A stretch of 38,385 nt of DNA from DATNIC01 sp035604635. GTDB lineage: Bacteria > Vulcanimicrobiota > Vulcanimicrobiia > Vulcanimicrobiales > Vulcanimicrobiaceae. Below, in pieces: positions 7,865-16,194 of this stretch; the stretch's first letter is position 1, and the number at the start of each line of letters is the position of its first letter. The position numbers were made by a program, and so were the translations under genes. The notes under the pieces were generated by a model that saw nothing but the letters and a program-made list of their open reading frames with translations, was not told the DNA's origin and did not search any database. The stretch is taken from contig DATNIC010000242.1 of assembly GCA_035604635.1 (NCBI GenBank), positions 1-38,385 on the forward strand. Reading direction: 5' to 3'.

Positions 7865-8746
7865 CTAGGCGCGCGAAGCGACGGCGCTGCGGTGTGCGCC
7901 GACGCGGATCGTCATCGAGCCGATCCGTTCGATCGAGCACTCGAGCACGTCGCCCGGTTGGACCGGGCTCACTCCTTCAGGCGTCCCCGTCATGATGATG
8001 TCGCCAGGGTAAAGCGTGTACCACTGCGACCCCCACTCAACGAGCTTGCGGATGTCGTAGATGAGGTTCTTCGTGTTGGACTTCTGCTTGGTTTGACCGT
8101 TGACTTTGATTTCGAGGTCGAGCGCATCGGGATTGGGGATTTCATCCGCGGTGACAAGCCATGGACCAAGCACGCTGTAGCCGTCGATCGACTTGCGAAA
8201 GCTGCGGTCTTCCTTTCCGCGCACCGTCATGTCAAGCGCGATCGCGTAGCCGGCGACATAGTCGAGCGCATCGTTGCGGCTCACGTCGCTGCAGGTCTTG
8301 CCGATGATCACGCCGAGCTCGAGTTCGTGGTCGGTCCGGCGATCGGGGAAGCGGACGTTGATGGTCTCGTCGGGACCGATCAGCGACGTCGGACTTTTGA
8401 GAAACAAACCCGCATCGCCGATCGCAAGCGGCGCCCTCCCCATCGAGATCCCGGTATCGGCGATCGACTCTTTGATGTGCAGCTGATAGTTGACCGGTGC
8501 CGCGACGATCTTCGGCGCATTCGGGACCGGATTGCGCAGGATGACGTCGGCGACGCGTCCCGCCGGGCTGCCGAGACCTTTGCTCTTTACGGCCTTGACG
8601 ATTGCTTCGAGATGCACGACGAACTGATCGCCGCGCGGGAACGGCCAGCGGGCCGGTGGGATCGCTTCGAGCGCGTACGAGACGTCGTGGACGTTTTCGC
8701 CCTCGACGACCCCGAGCTTATTGTCGTTGTAGCGGCAGAATTTCAC
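7865..8746 (-). CDS. Fumarylacetoacetate hydrolase (FAH) family protein
   Basis: 293 residues. FAH-family enzymes cleave or decarboxylate beta-diketo acids (fumarylacetoacetate, fumarylpyruvate, 2-hydroxyhepta-2,4-dienedioate) with a bound Mg or Mn ion. The N-terminal arm MKFCRYNDNKLGVVEG is typical. The metal-binding acids are in DHELELGVIIGK and in the later ALDMTVRG segment. The C-terminus has the family GDIIMTGTPEGVSPVQPGD. The length fits the HpaG/FAHD-type group. Start codon ATG, 12 bases after the selD stop, so the two are in one transcript. Together with the dienelactone hydrolase it points to catabolism of an aromatic or dicarboxylic intermediate; which one is open. Confidence 0.9.
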   Translation of the reverse strand: MKFCRYNDNKLGVVEGENVHDVSYALEAIPPARWPFPRGDQFVVHLEAIVKAVKSKGLGSPAGRVADVILRNPVPNAPKIVAAPVNYQLHIKESIADTGISMGRAPLAIGDAGLFLKSPTSLIGPDETINVRFPDRRTDHELELGVIIGKTCSDVSRNDALDYVAGYAIALDMTVRGKEDRSFRKSIDGYSVLGPWLVTADEIPNPDALDLEIKVNGQTKQKSNTKNLIYDIRKLVEWGSQWYTLYPGDIIMTGTPEGVSPVQPGDVLECSIERIGSMTIRVGAHRSAVASRA

Positions 8747-8758
8747 GGGCGCAGTACC

Positions 8759-9811
8759 TCACGGGTTGGAATCTCCGACGACGATCCCGCTCCCTTCCTC
8801 GACGCGCCCGACGACGGAGTCGAGCGCCGGTCCGGCGCGCAGGATCGCGCGCAGGCGTTCGACGCGATTGGGCGCGATCGCGATGAGCAAGCCGCCCGAA
8901 GTCTGCGCGTCGGAGAGCGCAAGGCGCTGGGCCGCGCTCACGCCGGCCGCGAAGGTCGTGTACGCCGCCTGCTCGTCGGCGTTGTCCTTGGTGCCGCCGG
9001 GGACGACGCCGCGTTCGATCAAGTCCAAGACGCCTTCGAGCAGCGGAATCGCACGTGCATAAAAGCGCAGACGGACGCCGGATGCGCGAGCCATCTCCCC
9101 ACCGTGGCCGAGCAGACCATATCCGGTGACGTCGGTCGCCGCGTGTGCGCCCGCTTCGAGCATGGCGTGCGAGGCGTGGGCATTGAGCGCGACCATCCAT
9201 TCGATCGCACGCGCCATGCCGGCATCATCGATGAGCTTGCGTTTGAGCGCGGTCGACAAGATGCCCGTCCCAAGCGGCTTTGTGAGGAGCAGGATGTCAC
9301 CGGGACGGGCACCTGCGTTGGTAACGACTCGGTCGGGGTGAACGGTTCCGGTCACGGCCATCCCATACTTCGGCTCGACGTCTTTCACCGTATGACCGCC
9401 CAAGATCGTCACGCCGGCCGAGGTCGCAACGCTTGCGCCGCCTTCGAGTATGCGAGCAAGGTAGTCGAGCGACAGCGTCTCGACCGGGAACGTCGCGATG
9501 TTGAGCGCGAGCAACGGTCGTGCGCCCATCGCATAGACGTCCGAGAGACTGTTCGCGGCAGCGATGCGACCGAAGTCGTACGGATCGTCGACGATCGGCG
9601 TGAAAAAGTCGACCGTCTGCACGAGCGCGAGCTCCGGCGAAAGACGATAGACGCCCGCATCGTCGCTCGTGGAGAAACCGACGATGAGATTCGGATCGGT
9701 CGATGTTGGCAAGTGACGCAGGACCTGCGCCAAGTCGGCAGCGCCGACTTTACTTGCTCAACCCGCGCAGGCGGAGAGTTCCGTCAGCCGGATGCGGTCG
9801 CTAATGCTCAT
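8759..9811 (-). CDS. selD: Selenide, water dikinase, Sec-containing (in-frame UGA at codon 18)
   Basis: 350 residues when the UGA at 9760-9758 is read as selenocysteine. SelD makes selenophosphate from selenide and ATP, the Se donor for selenocysteine and selenouridine. The N-terminus reads SACAGUASKVGAADLAQVLR: Sec18 and Lys21 keep the spacing of the catalytic Cys17/Lys20 of E. coli SelD. Beyond it the protein is intact: LPTSTDPNLIVGFSTSDDAGVYRL, an Asp-rich metal/ATP region, NSLSDVYAMGARP, ILGGHTVKD and ATDVTGYGLLGHGGEMA. Without readthrough the protein would lack its catalytic residue and first 26 residues. A SECIS-like hairpin follows the UGA at the correct distance. ATG 9811 has AAGGAG only one base upstream, unusually close. 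It heads a four-gene operon. Sec in SelD is known in other bacteria; this genome must also have selA, selB and tRNA-Sec, none of them in the window. Confidence 0.93.
9732..9750 (-). promoter_or_regulatory. Bacterial SECIS element in selD mRNA
   Basis: On the minus strand, 7 bases after the UGA, AAGTCGGC pairs perfectly with GCCGACTT around the loop GCT, an 8-bp stem. The apical loop starts at the 16th base after UGA and has G in first position. These match the bacterial SECIS rules (loop about 16-37 bases downstream, G in the first two loop positions), which allow SelB to deliver Sec-tRNA. The element is coding, as is normal in bacteria. Confidence 0.85.
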
Positions 9812-9874
9812 GCTCCTTGAAATACCTGTGGATACGCCAGGTTTCGGCCGTGTCGGTGCCCGAAGCCTATCTAT

Positions 9875-11050
9875 ATGCAAAAGAGCCTGCTGTTCATCCC
9901 CGGACCGGTTGCGGTTCCAGGACCCGTGTTGGCCGCGATGGCGAAGCCGCTGATCAATCATCGCGGTCCCGAGTACGCGCGCCTGCTGCGCAGCATTACC
10001 GAGCGCATGAAGTCGATCTTCGCGACAAAAGGCGACGTCTTGCTCTTGGGTTCGTCGGGGACCGGAAGTCTCGAAGCGGCCGTGACGAACATGTTCGGCC
10101 CGGGTGACACGCTGCTCGCCTGTCCGACGGGCGTCTTCGGCGAGCGGATCGCGGCGATTGCGAAAACGTGGGGCTGCAACGTCGAAATCCTCGAGACGCC
10201 GTGGGGCGCGGGCGTCGATCCCGAGGCGCTGGCCGCGCGGCTGCGCGCCGATCGCGACAAGAAAATTACCGGCGTTCTGTTGACGCACAACGAGACCTCG
10301 ACCGGAGTACAAATCGATTTGGGTGCGATGTCGCGTGCAATCGGTGCCCATCCGGCGTACGTCGTCGTCGACTCGGTCAGCGGTTTGGCCGCGAGTGAAT
10401 TCAAGATGGACGAGTGGAAGCTCGACGTCGTTTGCGCTGCGTCGCAAAAAGCGCTTGCCGCCCCGCCGGGAATGGCGATGGTCGCGCTCAGCGCGCGCGC
10501 GTGGGACAAGATCAAAGCGAACAAGGCGCCGCGCTTCTACTTCGATCTGCAGAAGCACAAGGAGTTCTTCGAGAAGGGCGAGCCGCCGTGGACGCCGCCG
10601 GTCTCGGTCGCCTTTGCGCTCGACGTCGCGATCGATCTGTATGAAAAGGAAGGGGCGAGGAACGTCTGGGCGCGGCACGCGCACTACACCGAAGCGCTGC
10701 ACGAGGCGGTCAAGGCACTGGGCATGCGGATCTTTTCGCGCGACGGCGTCCACTCGGTCACCGTGACCGGGATCGAGACGCCGGAAGGCCTCGACAACAA
10801 GACCGTCTTGACGAAATTGCTCGACGAGCACGGCGTCGTGATCTCGGGCGGCCAAGGCAAGATGGCCGGTAAAATGTGGCGTTGGGGGACGATGGGTGAC
10901 GTCTCCGAGGGCGACATGATCGGCGCACTCGGGGCGTTCGAGATCGTCCTCCGCCAGCTGGGCTACTCGTTCCAGCACGGCGCAGCCGTCAACGCGGCGA
11001 TGAGTGTCTTCGCCGGGACCGGCAAGAAGGAGCTCGTCGGCAGCCGCTAG
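9875..11050 (+). CDS. Class V aminotransferase (alanine/serine-glyoxylate type)
   Basis: 391 residues, PLP-dependent fold type I. Family members transfer the amino group of alanine or serine to glyoxylate or a related oxo acid. Visible: opening FIPGPVAVPGPVLAAM, substrate-binding NHRGPEY, cofactor loop LLGSSGTGSLEAAV, THNETSTG, the Asp-containing YVVVDSVSGLA that holds the pyridine nitrogen, and the Schiff-base lysine in CAASQKALAAPPG (Lys192). The C-terminus GGQGKMAGKMWRWGTMGDV with its Arg binds the substrate carboxylate. It is divergent from selD with 63 bases between the starts, so both promoters must sit in that short gap; I see no convincing hexamers. The exact amino donor cannot be told from sequence. 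Phosphoserine aminotransferase-like or archaeal AGT roles remain possible. Confidence 0.9.
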   Translation: MQKSLLFIPGPVAVPGPVLAAMAKPLINHRGPEYARLLRSITERMKSIFATKGDVLLLGSSGTGSLEAAVTNMFGPGDTLLACPTGVFGERIAAIAKTWGCNVEILETPWGAGVDPEALAARLRADRDKKITGVLLTHNETSTGVQIDLGAMSRAIGAHPAYVVVDSVSGLAASEFKMDEWKLDVVCAASQKALAAPPGMAMVALSARAWDKIKANKAPRFYFDLQKHKEFFEKGEPPWTPPVSVAFALDVAIDLYEKEGARNVWARHAHYTEALHEAVKALGMRIFSRDGVHSVTVTGIETPEGLDNKTVLTKLLDEHGVVISGGQGKMAGKMWRWGTMGDVSEGDMIGALGAFEIVLRQLGYSFQHGAAVNAAMSVFAGTGKKELVGSR

Positions 11051-11064
11051 CATAGGCGTGTAAT

Positions 11065-11090
11065 ACGTGCTACAGTATTCTGTAGCACGT
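11065..11090 (+). promoter_or_regulatory. Perfect 26-bp dyad overlapping the ChrB-like start codon
   Basis: The 11-base arms ACGTGCTACAG and CTGTAGCACGT are exact inverted repeats separated by TATT. The right arm runs into the GTG start codon at 11089. There is no T-tract, so it is not a terminator for the aminotransferase gene, which ends 14 bases upstream. Symmetry and position are those of a dimeric repressor operator. Autoregulation by the ChrB-like product is a natural hypothesis. TATTCT at 11076-11081 could serve as a -10 box of a leaderless transcript. Confidence 0.65.
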
Positions 11091-11589
11091 GAAAGCCTAT
11101 AATTTTGGGGTTTGGCTGGTCCTCGTCATTGCCGAGGCCGGCGGCCAAGCCGCCGCCCGCATTCGGGTGTGGCGGGCGCTCAAGGCGTTGGGTGCGGCGG
11201 TCGTCCGCGACGGCGTCTACTTGTTGCCGGACCGGGACGACTTGCGGGTCAAGCTTGCGGAGCAGCGGGCGGAAATCATCGACGCCGGCGGACATGCGCT
11301 GCTCTTCGCGGCACCTGGGATCGACCCGGACGACACCGCGACGTTCCGGCAGTTTTTCGACCGGTCAGCGGACTATGCGGCGATCGCCGCGAGCGCGCGC
11401 GGTCTGGGGGCGGAGATTGGGCATCAGCCCGAAGGGAAGGCGCGGCGCGCGCTTCGGGCGTTGCAGCGCCGGTACGAGAACGTCGAGTCGATCGATTACT
11501 TCCGTACGCCGGCGCGATCCGATGCGTCGAACGAAATCGCCGCTGCGAAGGCGGCCTTCACCGCGCGGTTTTCGCGCTACACGCGGTGA
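11089..11589 (+). CDS. ChrB N-terminal-domain-like protein
   Basis: 166 residues from GTG 11089. The sequence resembles the N-terminal domain of ChrB, the regulator of chromate-resistance operons: an opening WLVLVIAEAG strand, ARIRVWRALKALGAAVVRDGVYLLP (residues about 23-47), a middle helical part with a LLFAAPGID turn, and a C-terminal helix carrying RYENVESIDYF. The C-terminal ChrB half is absent, as in many stand-alone members. No chrA transporter is near, so chromate should not be assumed. The start sits within a perfect palindrome and lacks a Shine-Dalgarno sequence, so translation may be leaderless. The last 13 bases overlap the 3' end of convergent cvpA. Confidence 0.72.
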   Translation: MKAYNFGVWLVLVIAEAGGQAAARIRVWRALKALGAAVVRDGVYLLPDRDDLRVKLAEQRAEIIDAGGHALLFAAPGIDPDDTATFRQFFDRSADYAAIAASARGLGAEIGHQPEGKARRALRALQRRYENVESIDYFRTPARSDASNEIAAAKAAFTARFSRYTR

Positions 11590-12107
11590 TGCGCGAAGAG
11601 CGGCGAGACGAAAGGCCGGATGAACCACGGCATCTGATGTTCAATCGCCCCGTCGAGCTGAGCGTTGGATTGCGTGATGTACGCGACGAACGGCGAGCGG
11701 TGGAGATCGCTGCGCAGATCCGGCGAGAGTGGAAAGAACAGCGCGATATACAGCACCGCCCACGTGACGAGCCCGGCTTTTATGATGCCGAGCGCGCCGC
11801 CGGCGATCGAGTTTCCGAGGCCTAAGACCGGCAGCTTCGCCACGCGTCCGAGCAAGAGCGAAGCGATGAGAAGCGCCGCGTAGACCAGGAACGCCGTCGC
11901 GGCCATCCCAACGACGTGAGCCGAGCCGGGACCGAGGTGCGTCAATCCCGCGATCGTCGCATCGAACACGCCGTCATAGCGATACCCGGCCCATAGGCCG
12001 AGCGCAAGCGCAACGAAACCGGCGAGTTCGCTGACGAAGCCGCGCTTCCACCCGCGCAAGGCGGCGATCAGCGCAAAGGCGACGATCACGATGTCGGGCC
12101 AAGTCAT
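11577..12107 (-). CDS. cvpA: CvpA family membrane protein
   Basis: 176 residues, inner-membrane protein with four predicted helices. It opens with the family signature DIVIVAFALIAALRGWKRGFVSELAGFVALALGLWAGY and has a third/fourth helix pair around FLVYAALLIASLLLG and SIAGGALGIIKAGLVTWAVLY. CvpA proteins are linked to colicin V secretion and, more broadly, to envelope integrity; the mechanism is not settled. ATG 12107 has AAGGAG seven bases upstream. In many Terrabacteria cvpA follows pheT. Here it lies in the same orientation but a convergent Uma2 gene stands between. Confidence 0.85.
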   Translation of the reverse strand: MTWPDIVIVAFALIAALRGWKRGFVSELAGFVALALGLWAGYRYDGVFDATIAGLTHLGPGSAHVVGMAATAFLVYAALLIASLLLGRVAKLPVLGLGNSIAGGALGIIKAGLVTWAVLYIALFFPLSPDLRSDLHRSPFVAYITQSNAQLDGAIEHQMPWFIRPFVSPLFAHHRV

Positions 12108-12179
12108 AGTAGCGCTCCTTCAACGCTCCCTAGCCCGAGCCCGGTTCCGTCGTGATAGACTGGACGTGAGAGGTTACCC

Positions 12180-12728
12180 ATGCGCACGGTCGATCTGGAC
12201 GAAAAACCATACTACGAGCTCATCGACGGAGAGCTTGTCGTCAAGTATGGGGACGATTCGTTAAGTCCCGAGCTCGGGCATCAAAAACTTGCCCGGCGAA
12301 TGCGCGAGATGTTGAGCGATTGGGCCGGCGACGCTGCCGAGGTAGAAACGGACTGGCGGTTCATCATGCCGTCGGACGAGAAGCGCGAGAGCTATCTGCC
12401 CGACGTGTCCGTTCTCTTTCACGAGCGGGTGAAGGACCTCGACGACGAGGCGATCGAGAAGCCAAAACTTGCGCCGGACGTAGCAGTCGAGGTCCGGTCG
12501 CCGGACGACAAGCCGAAGCGTCTAGCTCACAAGATTGTGACGATGCTTGCGAACGGAACTCGTGTTGTCCTCGACGTCCAGCCGAAGACACGCATGATCG
12601 TCGCGCACGCGCATGACGGGATCAGGACCTACGGCGACGGCGACACGTTCAGCCATCCGGCCATGCCGGGTTTCAGTTTCGACATCAGCCGGTATTTCGA
12701 GAGCGCCAAGCCGAAACGCCGGCGTTAG
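12180..12728 (+). CDS. Uma2 family (DUF820) PD-(D/E)XK-like protein
   Basis: 182 residues. Uma2/DUF820 proteins have a restriction-endonuclease-like fold and occur in many copies in cyanobacteria and other phyla; their biological role is unknown. Visible: YYELIDGELVV at the N-terminus, GHQKLARRM helix, YLPDVSVLF with the metal-binding Asp, then APDVAVEVRSPDDKPKRLAHK carrying the E-x-(S/K) active-site strand, and VVLDVQPKTRMIVAHAHDG. The catalytic pattern seems intact. Base composition is like that of the neighbours, so transfer is not recent. It overlaps the 3' end of convergent pheT by four bases and interrupts the pheT-cvpA neighbourhood. Confidence 0.82.
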   Translation: MRTVDLDEKPYYELIDGELVVKYGDDSLSPELGHQKLARRMREMLSDWAGDAAEVETDWRFIMPSDEKRESYLPDVSVLFHERVKDLDDEAIEKPKLAPDVAVEVRSPDDKPKRLAHKIVTMLANGTRVVLDVQPKTRMIVAHAHDGIRTYGDGDTFSHPAMPGFSFDISRYFESAKPKRRR

Positions 12729-15085
12729 CTGCGGATGGTCGCGCCGAGCTTTTCTTTGAGCGCGTCGAGGACCGCCTGGATGCGCGCGTCGGCCTCGGCG
12801 TCGGTCATCGTCGCGTCGTCCCGCTGCAAGAGGAGGCTGACGGCAAGGCTTTTCTTGTCGGCGGCGATCTGCGGTCCGCGATATTCGTCGAAGACGCGAA
12901 CTTTGCGCGCGATCCCGTCGAGCGTCGCGCGGATCGCCGTCTCGACGTCGGCCGCCGTGACCGCCGGCGCCACGAGCAGCGCGAGATCGCGTGTGACGCC
13001 GGGGAAGCGCGAAGGCGAGACGTACTTGGGAAGGCGGTGCGCGGGGACGCCTGCCAGCGGCATGAAGCCGGCGTAAACGTTCGCCTCGACGCCGAAGGCA
13101 GCGATCAGGCGGGGATCGAGCGCGCCGATGAGCGCGACGGCCCGGCCGTCGATTTGCAGTGCGGCAGTCTTACCGGGATGTAGTTCCGCACATTCGGCGG
13201 CGACACTTTGCGGCATCATGCCCGTGACCTCACGGACGATCGCTTCCGCCTCGCCCTTGAAGGTCAGGAAATCCGTGTCGTGCCAGACCGGTTCGCTGCG
13301 CGGTCCGGCGACGAGCGCCCACGCGAGCATCGCGATCTCGTCCGGGGCGGGCTGCGCGTCGCCGAATACGTGGCCCAATTCGAAGACGCGCAGCGGAAGT
13401 TCGTGCAGTTCGCGCGCCGCGAGCTCGAGAATCGCGGGGACAATCGAAAAGCGCATGAAGCGCTGATCCTCGGAGAGCGGATTTGCGATCTCAAGCGGCT
13501 TGCGCGGCAGAGCGACGCCGGCATTCTCGTATTTCGTTCGAATCGCAGCGGGTTGGAGCGCGAAGGTCACGATCTCGCGGTATGCTGCAGCGGCGGCTCG
13601 CGCGATCCGCCCTTCGAGATCGTAAGCGTCGCTTGGGATCTCGGTGACGGCGATGTGCGGGACGACGGCCTCGATGCGCTCGTAGCCGACGGCGCGCGCA
13701 ATCTCCTCGACGACGTCGGCCTCCATTTTTACGTCGTCACGCCACAGCGGGATCGCGATGGTGTATGCCGCTCCTTCGGAGTTGACGAAGAATCCAAGAC
13801 GGGTGAGCGCCTCATCGACCTCGCGATCGGAGATCGTCACGCCGAGCAGCCGCGTCACCTCGCTCTTGGGCAACTGCACCGTGCGCGGCGCCGGGACGTC
13901 CTGCCCGTATTTGCGCGGCGCTTGAACCGCTCCGCCCTCGCTCGCGAGCAGCCTTGCGGCGCGCGCTGCGCCGAGCTCGGCGAGCGCGATCGGCAGGCCT
14001 TTTTCGTGGCGCGCTGATGCATCGGTGCGCAATCCGAGCGCGATTCCGCCCCGCCGCACGCGCGGTCCGTCGAACGTTGCAGCTTCGATGAGGATCGACG
14101 CCGTGCGTCCGTCGACTTCACTCGTCGCACCGCCCATGATCCCGGCGATGCCCTGCGCACCCTTGCCGTCGGCGATGACGAGGATCTTCGGCGAGAGCGT
14201 CCGCTGCTCGCCGTCGAGCGTGCGGATCACTTCGCCCTCGCGTGCGTCGCGGACGACGATCGTCCGCTCGGCGAGCTTCGTCACGTCGTAGAAATGCAGT
14301 GGCTGGCCGGTCTCGAGCATCACGTAGTTGGAGATGTCGACGAGGTTGTTGATCGGGCGCTGTCCCGCCAGCGTCAATCGCAGGCGCATCGTCGCCGTCG
14401 CGGGCCGGACTGCGAGCCCGTCGACGCGTTGCGCGACGAAGTGCTTGCAGTCGGGGCTCTCAAGCCTGACCGTCACGTCGCTCGAGTCGCCCGCGTAGTG
14501 CTCGATCGCGGTCTCGGGCAGGCGCAGCGCTGCCTTGAACGCGACGGCTAGTTCGCGCGCGATCCCGATCAGGCACATCGCATCGACGCGGTTCGCCGTG
14601 ATCTCGACGTCGATGACGTCGTCGTTGAGTCCCGCATGCGCGATGAAGTCGGCGCCGATCGGCGCATCGTCTTCGAGGATCAGGATCCCGTCCTCGAACC
14701 ACTCGGCGTCGAAGCCGAGCTCGTTGGCCGAGACGAGCATCCCTTGCGAATCGATCCCGCGCATCTTCCGCGCCTCGATCTTCAGACCGACGAGCTGCGC
14801 GCCGATCTTGGCGACGGGGACGACTTGGCCTTGTGCGACGTTTGCTGCCGCGGTCGCGATGACCAGCGGTCTGGATTCACCGATCTCCACCGTGCAGATC
14901 TGCAAGCGATCGGCGTTCGGATGCTTCTCGACCTTGACGAGTTTGCCGACGACGACGCCGCTGCATTGTGGGCGCCGCTCGACGCTGTCGACGGGAAAGC
15001 CGAGCGTCGCGAGCTTCGCGACGATCTCGTCGGTGCTCGCATCGAGTTCGACGTACTCCTTGAGCCACGCAAGGGGCAAGAGCAT
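12725..15085 (-). CDS. pheT: Phenylalanine-tRNA ligase beta subunit
   Basis: 786 residues, beta chain of the alpha2-beta2 PheRS, which charges tRNA-Phe and edits mischarged Tyr. Domains in order: N-terminal MLLPLAWLKEYVELD, an EMAP/Trbp-like OB fold with KVEKHPNADRLQICTVEIG and NVAQGQVVPVAKIG (about 40-150), the B3/B4 editing domain, B5 (around PKSEVTRLLGVTISDREV), a catalytic-like core (EIARAVGYERIE onward) and the C-terminal FDX-ACB anticodon-binding domain (SRFPGVTRDLALLV, about 690-785). The length is normal. The start overlaps the pheS stop, so the subunits are translationally coupled. Confidence 0.97.
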   Translation of the reverse strand: MLLPLAWLKEYVELDASTDEIVAKLATLGFPVDSVERRPQCSGVVVGKLVKVEKHPNADRLQICTVEIGESRPLVIATAAANVAQGQVVPVAKIGAQLVGLKIEARKMRGIDSQGMLVSANELGFDAEWFEDGILILEDDAPIGADFIAHAGLNDDVIDVEITANRVDAMCLIGIARELAVAFKAALRLPETAIEHYAGDSSDVTVRLESPDCKHFVAQRVDGLAVRPATATMRLRLTLAGQRPINNLVDISNYVMLETGQPLHFYDVTKLAERTIVVRDAREGEVIRTLDGEQRTLSPKILVIADGKGAQGIAGIMGGATSEVDGRTASILIEAATFDGPRVRRGGIALGLRTDASARHEKGLPIALAELGAARAARLLASEGGAVQAPRKYGQDVPAPRTVQLPKSEVTRLLGVTISDREVDEALTRLGFFVNSEGAAYTIAIPLWRDDVKMEADVVEEIARAVGYERIEAVVPHIAVTEIPSDAYDLEGRIARAAAAAYREIVTFALQPAAIRTKYENAGVALPRKPLEIANPLSEDQRFMRFSIVPAILELAARELHELPLRVFELGHVFGDAQPAPDEIAMLAWALVAGPRSEPVWHDTDFLTFKGEAEAIVREVTGMMPQSVAAECAELHPGKTAALQIDGRAVALIGALDPRLIAAFGVEANVYAGFMPLAGVPAHRLPKYVSPSRFPGVTRDLALLVAPAVTAADVETAIRATLDGIARKVRVFDEYRGPQIAADKKSLAVSLLLQRDDATMTDAEADARIQAVLDALKEKLGATIRS

Positions 15086-16119
15086 CAGGCCAATTGCTCC
15101 AAGAAGCCGGGCTCGTTCTCGAAGAACGCGCGGATGTCGTCCATGTCATGGCGGACCATGGCGATCCGCTCGATCCCCATCCCGAACGCCCAACCGCTCA
15201 CGCGCGACGGATCGTACTTCACTTCGCGCAGGACGTCGGGGTGGACCATCCCCGAACCGCCGATCTCGATCCAACCGGAACCGCCGCACGTCCGGCACGC
15301 TCCGCCGCTCCCGCTGCATGCCGGACACGTCGTGTCGACTTCGGCGCTCGGCTCGGTGAACGGGAAGAACGACGGGCGAAACCGGACGGCTTGACGCGGA
15401 CCGAACAGCTCGCGGCACATGCCTTGCAGCATCCCCTTGAGATGGCCGAAATGGATCCCTTCGCCGATCATCAGCCCTTCGATTTGATGGAACATGTACG
15501 AGTGCCGCGCGTCGACGGCGTCGCGGCGGAACGCTTTCCCGGGGACGACGATCGCGACGGGCGGCGGGTAGGATTGCATCGTCCGAATTTGCATCGGCGA
15601 CGTATGCGTGCGCAGCACGAGATCCGGCCGGACGTAAAACGAGTCGAGACCTTCCCGCGCCGGGTGATCCGGCGGGATGTTGAGCGCGTCGAAATTGTGA
15701 TAGCCGGTTTCGATCTCGTTGCCGAGGACGACCGCGAAGCCGTGACGCTCGAAGTACCGGCACGCGTCGTTGATCGTCCGGCGGATCGGATGGATCGAGC
15801 CGCGCAGCGGTGACGTCCCCGGGAACGTGACGTCGATCGATTGCTCGAGCGATGCAGCGAGCGCCTTCGAGCGCAGCGCGGCTTCGGCGCGCTCGAACTG
15901 CGCCTCCATCAGTCCGACCGCGTCGTTGATCGTTTTGCCGGCCGCCGGGCGCTCCGCCGCGGGGAGCGTCCCGATCTGCCGGCGCACCGCGGTCACCTCG
16001 CCGTTGCGTCCGAGATACGCGATGCGCAGCTCCTCGAGTCCCTTCTCGTCGCCGACAGCCTTCAGCGCTTCGTCGAGCCGCGCCGCCAGCGCGCTCAACT
16101 GTTGGGTCAGTTCGCTCAT
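15085..16119 (-). CDS. pheS: Phenylalanine-tRNA ligase alpha subunit
   Basis: 344 residues, catalytic alpha chain of PheRS, class II synthetase. The N-terminal coiled-coil tRNA-binding arm covers about residues 1-85. Motif 2/3 regions are visible: HTSPMQIRTM, GKAFRRDAVDARHSYMFHQIEG, RFRPSFFPFTEPSAEVD and the C-terminal GWAFGMGIERIAMVRH. Between the last two is a Cys-rich loop of type CPAC-x6-CRTC (about residues 267-280), a zinc-binding-like insertion present in many Gram-positive and thermophile enzymes, before GWIEIGGSGMVHP. It is preceded on its own strand by a strong terminator-like hairpin and a mini-ORF, so leader-based control is likely. Confidence 0.97.
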   Translation of the reverse strand: MSELTQQLSALAARLDEALKAVGDEKGLEELRIAYLGRNGEVTAVRRQIGTLPAAERPAAGKTINDAVGLMEAQFERAEAALRSKALAASLEQSIDVTFPGTSPLRGSIHPIRRTINDACRYFERHGFAVVLGNEIETGYHNFDALNIPPDHPAREGLDSFYVRPDLVLRTHTSPMQIRTMQSYPPPVAIVVPGKAFRRDAVDARHSYMFHQIEGLMIGEGIHFGHLKGMLQGMCRELFGPRQAVRFRPSFFPFTEPSAEVDTTCPACSGSGGACRTCGGSGWIEIGGSGMVHPDVLREVKYDPSRVSGWAFGMGIERIAMVRHDMDDIRAFFENEPGFLEQLA

Positions 16120-16136
16120 GCCGTCGCTTTCATGCG

Positions 16137-16172
16137 AAAAAAAGAGCGTCCGGCCCTCTAGCCGGACGCTCT
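16137..16172 (-). terminator. Intrinsic terminator / attenuator before pheS
   Basis: Read on the minus strand, AGAGCGTCCGGC, a 6-base loop and GCCGGACGCTCT form a perfect 12-bp GC-rich stem (16172-16161 with 16154-16143), followed by a run of seven T. It ends only 17 bases before the pheS start codon and 22 bases after the stop of the small leader ORF. It can end transcription of that ORF and gate entry into pheST. No competing anti-terminator helix was identified. Confidence 0.88.
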
Positions 16173-16194
16173 CACTGTGATGGTCGAGCCGAAT

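Noticed and set aside
8759..9733. selD as a truncated gene starting at TTG 9733, or as a UGA pseudogene
   Set aside because: The TTG start omits the catalytic Cys/Sec and Lys. The upstream frame is conserved, has the right spacing and a SECIS-like hairpin, so Sec decoding explains it better.
7625..9820. 731-codon open frame on the plus strand across the FAH-family gene and selD
   Set aside because: Antisense shadow; composition dominated by Asp, Arg, Val and Ala without motifs, while the minus strand encodes recognised enzymes.
9758..11053. 431-codon open frame antisense to the aminotransferase
   Set aside because: No family features; the plus-strand protein has the full PLP-enzyme motif set.
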